DNA of 64,000 nt from the NCBI RefSeq assembly GCF_014698825.1, contig NZ_JACJTT010000011.1:1-64000 (forward strand). Direction: 5' to 3'. The position numbers were made by a program, and so were the translations under genes. This DNA comes from Richelia sinica FACHB-800 (GTDB taxonomy: Bacteria; Cyanobacteriota; Cyanobacteriia; Cyanobacteriales; Nostocaceae). The notes beneath the pieces were generated by a model. That model was not told the origin of the DNA, did no database searches, and worked only from the letters and a program-made list of their open reading frames with translations. Of the stretch, positions 62,534-64,000 are shown one piece after another. Each line of letters opens with the position of its first letter. Within the stretch, counting starts at the first letter, position 1.

Positions 62534-63718
62534 ATGGAAAAAACTACACAAAATAAATTTTTAATATCTATTAAATATAGTTTCAAAAAATCATTAAAAT
62601 ATTGGCAATTACCAGTTTATCGATATTTATTTATCGGCATTATTTTCTCTATTTTAATTAGATTAATTTGTATTCCTAATCAATCATCAGATTATAAATC
62701 TTTTTTGCTGCCTTGGTATGATTTTATTGTCTCCCATGGCGGATTTGCTGCTTTTAAATATAATTTTGCTGATTATACACCTGCTTATTTATACTGGATT
62801 TTCATTGCCGCTACTTTGCTGTCTGGATTGCCCAAAATTTTAGCAATCAAGCTATTTGCTTTGATGGTAGATTTTTTATGTGCATTTTTTACTTACAAAA
62901 TTGTTAAACTTCATTACCCAAATGGGAATAAACCCATATTCGCTTTTTTAGCTGTTATTCTTAGCCCTACTGTTATTTACAATAGTGCTATTTGGGGACA
63001 ATGCGATGTTATATATACAACTGCACTAATTGCTTGTATTTACTTTTTCTCTATTCGTAAACAAATTTATGCTTTAACTAGTTTTGGAATCGCAATTTCC
63101 TTTAAATTACAGGCTCTTTTCTTAGCTCCTTTTTTATTAATACTATTAATTAAAAAAAGAATTTCATGGTTTTATTTACCAATTATTACTCTGACTTATT
63201 TAGCAACAATCTTACCAGCATGGATAGCTGGTAGACCCTTAAAAGAATTATTATTAGTATATTTTGAGCAATCTCATAAATATAAAGAATTAGCTAAAAA
63301 CGTACCTAATCTTTATCAATGGATTCCTAATAATTTTTATTCAATAGCTGTCCCCATAGGATTAAGCTTAACCATGATAGCTATGTTTACTTTAGCTTAT
63401 TTTGTCTATAAAAGTAAGTTAGAACTAACCCAAGAAAGATTGATTTACTTAGCCACAATTTCTGTATTTTTCATGCCATATTTTTTACCAAAAATGCACG
63501 AAAGATATTTTTATCCTACGGACATTTTATCAATTATTTTTGCGTTTTACTTCCCTCGATATTATTGGGTACCAATCATCATGCAAATATCATCATTATT
63601 GAGTTACTTGGGCACTCCATTGCATATCAAGATATGTTCTCTTGCTTTAGGTTGTACCCTATGGTTTGTTGTCAAAAACTGTGATTTCATTTACCCCAAA
63701 TCAAAATTAGCACCATAG
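62534..63718 (+). CDS. Integral membrane glycosyltransferase-like protein (GT-C)
   Basis: 394 aa, about ten TM helices. The first periplasmic loop holds QSSDYKSFLLPWYDFI (about 49-64) with the acidic residue expected of GT-C mannosyl/glucosyltransferases, followed by FADYTPAYLYW, and a later NSAIWGQCDVIYT motif (about 149-161) shared by GT-C family members such as ALG6/8-like and PIG-like proteins. The donor is probably a polyprenyl-phosphate sugar. No partner genes beyond the neighbouring glycosyltransferase fragment at the window edge, which converges on it. Confidence 0.75.
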   Translation: MEKTTQNKFLISIKYSFKKSLKYWQLPVYRYLFIGIIFSILIRLICIPNQSSDYKSFLLPWYDFIVSHGGFAAFKYNFADYTPAYLYWIFIAATLLSGLPKILAIKLFALMVDFLCAFFTYKIVKLHYPNGNKPIFAFLAVILSPTVIYNSAIWGQCDVIYTTALIACIYFFSIRKQIYALTSFGIAISFKLQALFLAPFLLILLIKKRISWFYLPIITLTYLATILPAWIAGRPLKELLLVYFEQSHKYKELAKNVPNLYQWIPNNFYSIAVPIGLSLTMIAMFTLAYFVYKSKLELTQERLIYLATISVFFMPYFLPKMHERYFYPTDILSIIFAFYFPRYYWVPIIMQISSLLSYLGTPLHIKICSLALGCTLWFVVKNCDFIYPKSKLAP

Positions 63719-63735
63719 GGATAATGAATATGGTG

Positions 63736-64000
63736 TCAAGATGCTATCAAATTCAAACCATTTTCTGTGCCCATAATTTTACTTTTGTTCACATTCAGTT
63801 TCTGTAAATTATCATTATCCACTAATAAATAGGATTTCTGAGATAACATTTCTTGTAACATTTCCAAAGAAGCAGGAACTACTTGACAATCACTATAAAA
63901 GTCTAAACTAGGACGATGATAAGCAAAAGAAGTATAAATTTTTGTTCCTGGAGGAATATTTTTACTAATTAAAGTAGCAATTGGTTTTACAGGAAAAGCT
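63736..64000 (-). CDS. C-terminal part of an ArnT/GT39-like glycosyltransferase (cut by window edge)
   Basis: A minus-strand frame enters from beyond the window and stops with TGA at 63736-63738. It reads AFPVKPIATLISKNIPPGTK IYTSFAYHRPSLDFYSDCQV and ends NGLNLIAS. The pattern (PVA-LI-N-PPGT-IYTSFAYHRPSLDFYSD) is typical of the soluble C-terminal domain of cyanobacterial ArnT-like, dolichyl-phosphate-mannose-type glycosyltransferases. Only the last 87 residues are visible, so the start and size are unknown. It converges on the 62534 gene with a 17-bp gap. Confidence 0.7.
   Translation of the reverse strand, partial: AFPVKPIATLISKNIPPGTKIYTSFAYHRPSLDFYSDCQVVPASLEMLQEMLSQKSYLLVDNDNLQKLNVNKSKIMGTENGLNLIAS

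Overview
The window looks like chromosomal DNA of a heterocyst-type filamentous cyanobacterium (Nostocales, Nostoc/Anabaena-like). The evidence is frequent HIP1 octamers (GCGATCGC), GTGACAG heptamer tandem repeats, small dispersed palindromic repeats of the 'TTCGCGCAGCGTGCCGTAGGCA' kind, a cyanobacterial LexA box, a Ycf46-type AAA protein, a CoaR/CoaT cobalt system and a 6S RNA gene beside purK. Gene content and low GC fit; no species can be named from the sequence alone.

Layout. 0-6.3 kb: a DUF29 relic, a four-carbon acid sugar kinase, the minC-minD-minE division operon and a GspE/PilB-type ATPase. 6.3-18 kb: hypotheticals, a PP2A-type phosphatase behind a BlaI/MecI-like operator, a glycosyltransferase, a cNMP-binding protein, a Ca2+/H+ antiporter, a GH57/DUF3536 protein and Ycf46. 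18-22.7 kb: an accessory patch (standalone reverse transcriptase with an Abi/DRT-like layout, orphan XRE protein, GNAT relic, two secreted proteins). This patch and ycf46 lie between two inverted copies of a composite repeat. 22.7-30.8 kb: a PstS-like/DUF4912 membrane protein and the coaR - glycosyltransferase / coaT divergent unit.

30.8-45.0 kb is the most interesting part: a RiPP (ribosomal peptide) locus. A plus-strand export operon (HTH regulator, C39-peptidase ABC transporter, HlyD adaptor, PpiC isomerase) converges on a minus-strand biosynthetic run. That run carries at least three leader classes: Nif11 leaders with XYG motifs; three short double-glycine leaders with cysteine-free cores; and one longer double-glycine leader. 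Its enzymes are a radical SAM/SPASM protein with a tiny partner (candidate splicease pair) and an APH-fold kinase next to a HopA1-family protein (candidate split kinase/lyase dehydratase, the architecture of class V lanthipeptide enzymes). Without cysteines in the cores, the predicted products would be dehydrated but not lanthionine-bridged. One Nif11 precursor has an in-frame amber codon exactly where its paralogue has Tyr10.

45.5-64 kb is mostly housekeeping: glyS, murD, a helicase, lexA with its operator, argF, tRNA-Thr, a 1013-aa NACHT-HEAT protein with unlisted tiny ORFs beside it, 6S RNA, purK, a pentapeptide-repeat protein, a dynamin/Era-like GTPase and two membrane glycosyltransferases (the last cut by the window edge). 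At least three MITE-like families are scattered through the intergenic spaces.
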